Shown one piece after another: positions 20,821-21,617 of a DNA stretch of 21,617 bases. Under the pieces are notes generated by a model. That model was not told where the DNA came from. It ran no database searches and saw nothing but the letters and a program-made list of their open reading frames with translations. Where the stretch lies: assembly GCA_041653315.1 (NCBI GenBank), contig JBAZFO010000020.1, forward strand, positions 1 through 21,617, written 5' to 3'. The position numbers and the translations under genes were made by a program. Each line of letters starts with the position of its first letter. Position 1 is the first letter of the stretch. Source of the stretch: Candidatus Micrarchaeia archaeon (GTDB taxonomy: Archaea; Micrarchaeota; Micrarchaeia; Anstonellales; JAHKLY01).

Positions 20821-21254
20821 TTTGGCAACCTATACCCAAGCACCCGTTCCATCGGGAAGGTAGCCAAGCACACCTTATCGCCCTGGTTACCTCCCAGAAG
20901 GGTTACCTTGTCGTCTGTCCAGTCCATTAAAAATCCAACGTGCCCGGAGCTTACTCCCCGCTCAAGGATGCACACAGCCCCGGTCCAATCCTCATTGTCA
21001 ATCGGCTCCCGGCCCCAATTCAGATAAGACCGTGCCCAGGCTGATTTTGTAGACTTCACCCCGGCCTGTTCCAGGCACCAGGTGACAAAAGCGGAGCACC
21101 ACGGGGTTTCATCGTTTTGGTTGTCAGGTTTGCCCAGGGTGGTCGCCTTGAGGTATTCCACCACCCGCGGGTTATCGCCGGGGCCGGCTGTCTCTGCCAC
21201 TCCACGTTCCTGCTTTGCAATTTCTAACCACGGTTTATCCATCGTCTCCACCAT
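20817..21254 (-). CDS. Endolysin-like NlpC/P60-type hydrolase, TIGR02594 family (145 aa)
   Basis: A peptidoglycan hydrolase of the TIGR02594 group. Family landmarks are P-W-L-E-I-A-K-Q-E-R-G-V-A-E, N-P-R-V-V-E-Y-L, then the nucleophile region DETPWCSAF (C53), SGHVGF (H105) and GGNQGD (N123), which give a Cys-His-Asn type triad. No signal peptide is visible, so export would rely on a holin. ATG 21254 is used; a second in-frame ATG four codons on (21242) has GGTGGAG close by. It overlaps the preceding small gene by 31 bases and the 29-aa membrane peptide by ATGA. Confidence 0.85.
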   Translation of the reverse strand: MVETMDKPWLEIAKQERGVAETAGPGDNPRVVEYLKATTLGKPDNQNDETPWCSAFVTWCLEQAGVKSTKSAWARSYLNWGREPIDNEDWTGAVCILERGVSSGHVGFLMDWTDDKVTLLGGNQGDKVCLATFPMERVLGYRLPK

Positions 21255-21418
21255 CCTTTCTTCTCTGGCAGCCCCATAATCTCTTCCCGCACACAGGACC
21301 GGATAAAAAGCACCTTACCCCTTGCGTCCAGGTGTGCCCAAGTATCCACATCATCCACGGCCCGCTTCCAACCCCGGCTGACCGCTGCAACCGCCATCAT
21401 CTTTTGTTTGTGGTTCAA
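21224..21418 (-). CDS. Unknown small basic protein (64 aa)
   Basis: Not recognised. It contains A-V-A-A-V-S-R-G-W-K-R-A-V and a tryptophan-rich basic end (KKGWWRRWINRG). The start is TTG 21418, whose TG lies within an upstream CTTGA and which has GGGG about five bases ahead; an ATG six codons in is the alternative. It overlaps the endolysin start by 31 bases. Coding is plausible from packing, but evidence is weaker than for its neighbours. Confidence 0.45.
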   Translation of the reverse strand: MNHKQKMMAVAAVSRGWKRAVDDVDTWAHLDARGKVLFIRSCVREEIMGLPEKKGWWRRWINRG

Positions 21419-21430
21419 GGTAGCCCCATG

Positions 21431-21617
21431 TTATTTCCCCTGAAGCCTCATATCCTGGTTTAACTTTAATTCCTTCATACAGAGGTCTTGGGCATGATCA
21501 TTATTCTCGATTCTTTCAATTCGGGCCATTGCCATGGTAAATTGCCAGGTTAAATTGGCCACCCCTAAAGTGGTCAGGCCAGTGATAACCAGAATCGCAA
21601 TGTTTAGAACCCATGCG
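21431..21617 (-). CDS. Membrane protein, 5' end outside the window (61 aa visible)
   Basis: The visible part starts within a hydrophobic segment (W-V-L-N-I-A-I-L-V-I-T-G-L-T-T-L-G-V-A) and continues into a charged helical stretch (MARIERIENNDHAQ) ending QDMRLQGK. The frame runs off the window edge at 21617. It lies just upstream of the lysis genes and so may be a further lysis-related membrane protein, but no family is recognised. Confidence 0.5.
   Translation of the reverse strand, partial: AWVLNIAILVITGLTTLGVANLTWQFTMAMARIERIENNDHAQDLCMKELKLNQDMRLQGK

Overview
The window reads as part of a temperate double-stranded DNA phage of a Gram-negative bacterium. It was probably captured as a free or circular phage genome rather than an integrated prophage. 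The evidence is a back-to-back cro/cI-type switch, a tyrosine integrase beside what looks like an intact attP, a full recombination/replication module, and a lysis cassette with a two-component spanin (spanins imply an outer membrane). Most genes are GC-rich, with good Shine-Dalgarno sites and ATGA/TAATG stop-start overlaps. The host cannot be named from sequence alone. A GC-rich Gram-negative bacterium, perhaps Desulfobacterota-like, is only a guess.

Layout. Positions 1-372 hold no gene but carry five copies of a 15-bp repeat, arranged as two 70-bp inverted-repeat units plus a single copy around an AT-rich stretch. This is a candidate replication origin. From 4953 down to 373 (minus strand) runs an early operon: a Cro-like regulator, small unknown genes including a 37-aa membrane protein, an ERCC4-type nuclease, and a 1004-aa protein joining a TOPRIM primase-like half to an MCM-like AAA+ helicase half. 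Positions 4954-5852 are the switch: three promoters share a GAC-N6-GTC operator-like motif over their -35 boxes, and the CI-like repressor appears to lack the catalytic lysine needed for self-cleavage. Transcripts of both the Cro-like and CI-like genes look leaderless.

The rightward operon from about 5824 to 16959 carries a 'replication terminator'-like phage protein, a conserved phage protein, a Sak4-like ATPase, a DUF669-like candidate ssDNA-binding protein, a RecD2-type helicase, an SMC/SbcC-like ATPase, a small linker gene and a DHH phosphoesterase. After these come an AT-rich HNH endonuclease gene (likely a recent insertion), two zinc-finger proteins, an excisionase-like HTH protein, and a tyrosine integrase that overlaps the HTH frame by 293 nt.

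At 17498-17543 lies the 3' part of a tRNA-Arg(ACG) gene, from the anticodon loop to CCA, with no matching 5' half. A perfect 15-bp inverted repeat flanks it on both sides, as expected of an attP. Further right are small rightward accessory genes (17728-19452). These converge on a leftward cassette (21617 to 19458) holding a partial membrane protein, an unknown, a TIGR02594-like endolysin, a 29-aa membrane peptide, a holin-like protein, overlapping i-/o-spanin genes, a zinc ribbon protein and an HTH protein.

The most unusual feature is the replication set: an MCM-type helicase fused to TOPRIM, translationally coupled to an XPF/ERCC4-type nuclease and ending beside an inverted-repeat origin candidate. 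This looks archaeal in style but sits inside a bacterial temperate phage.
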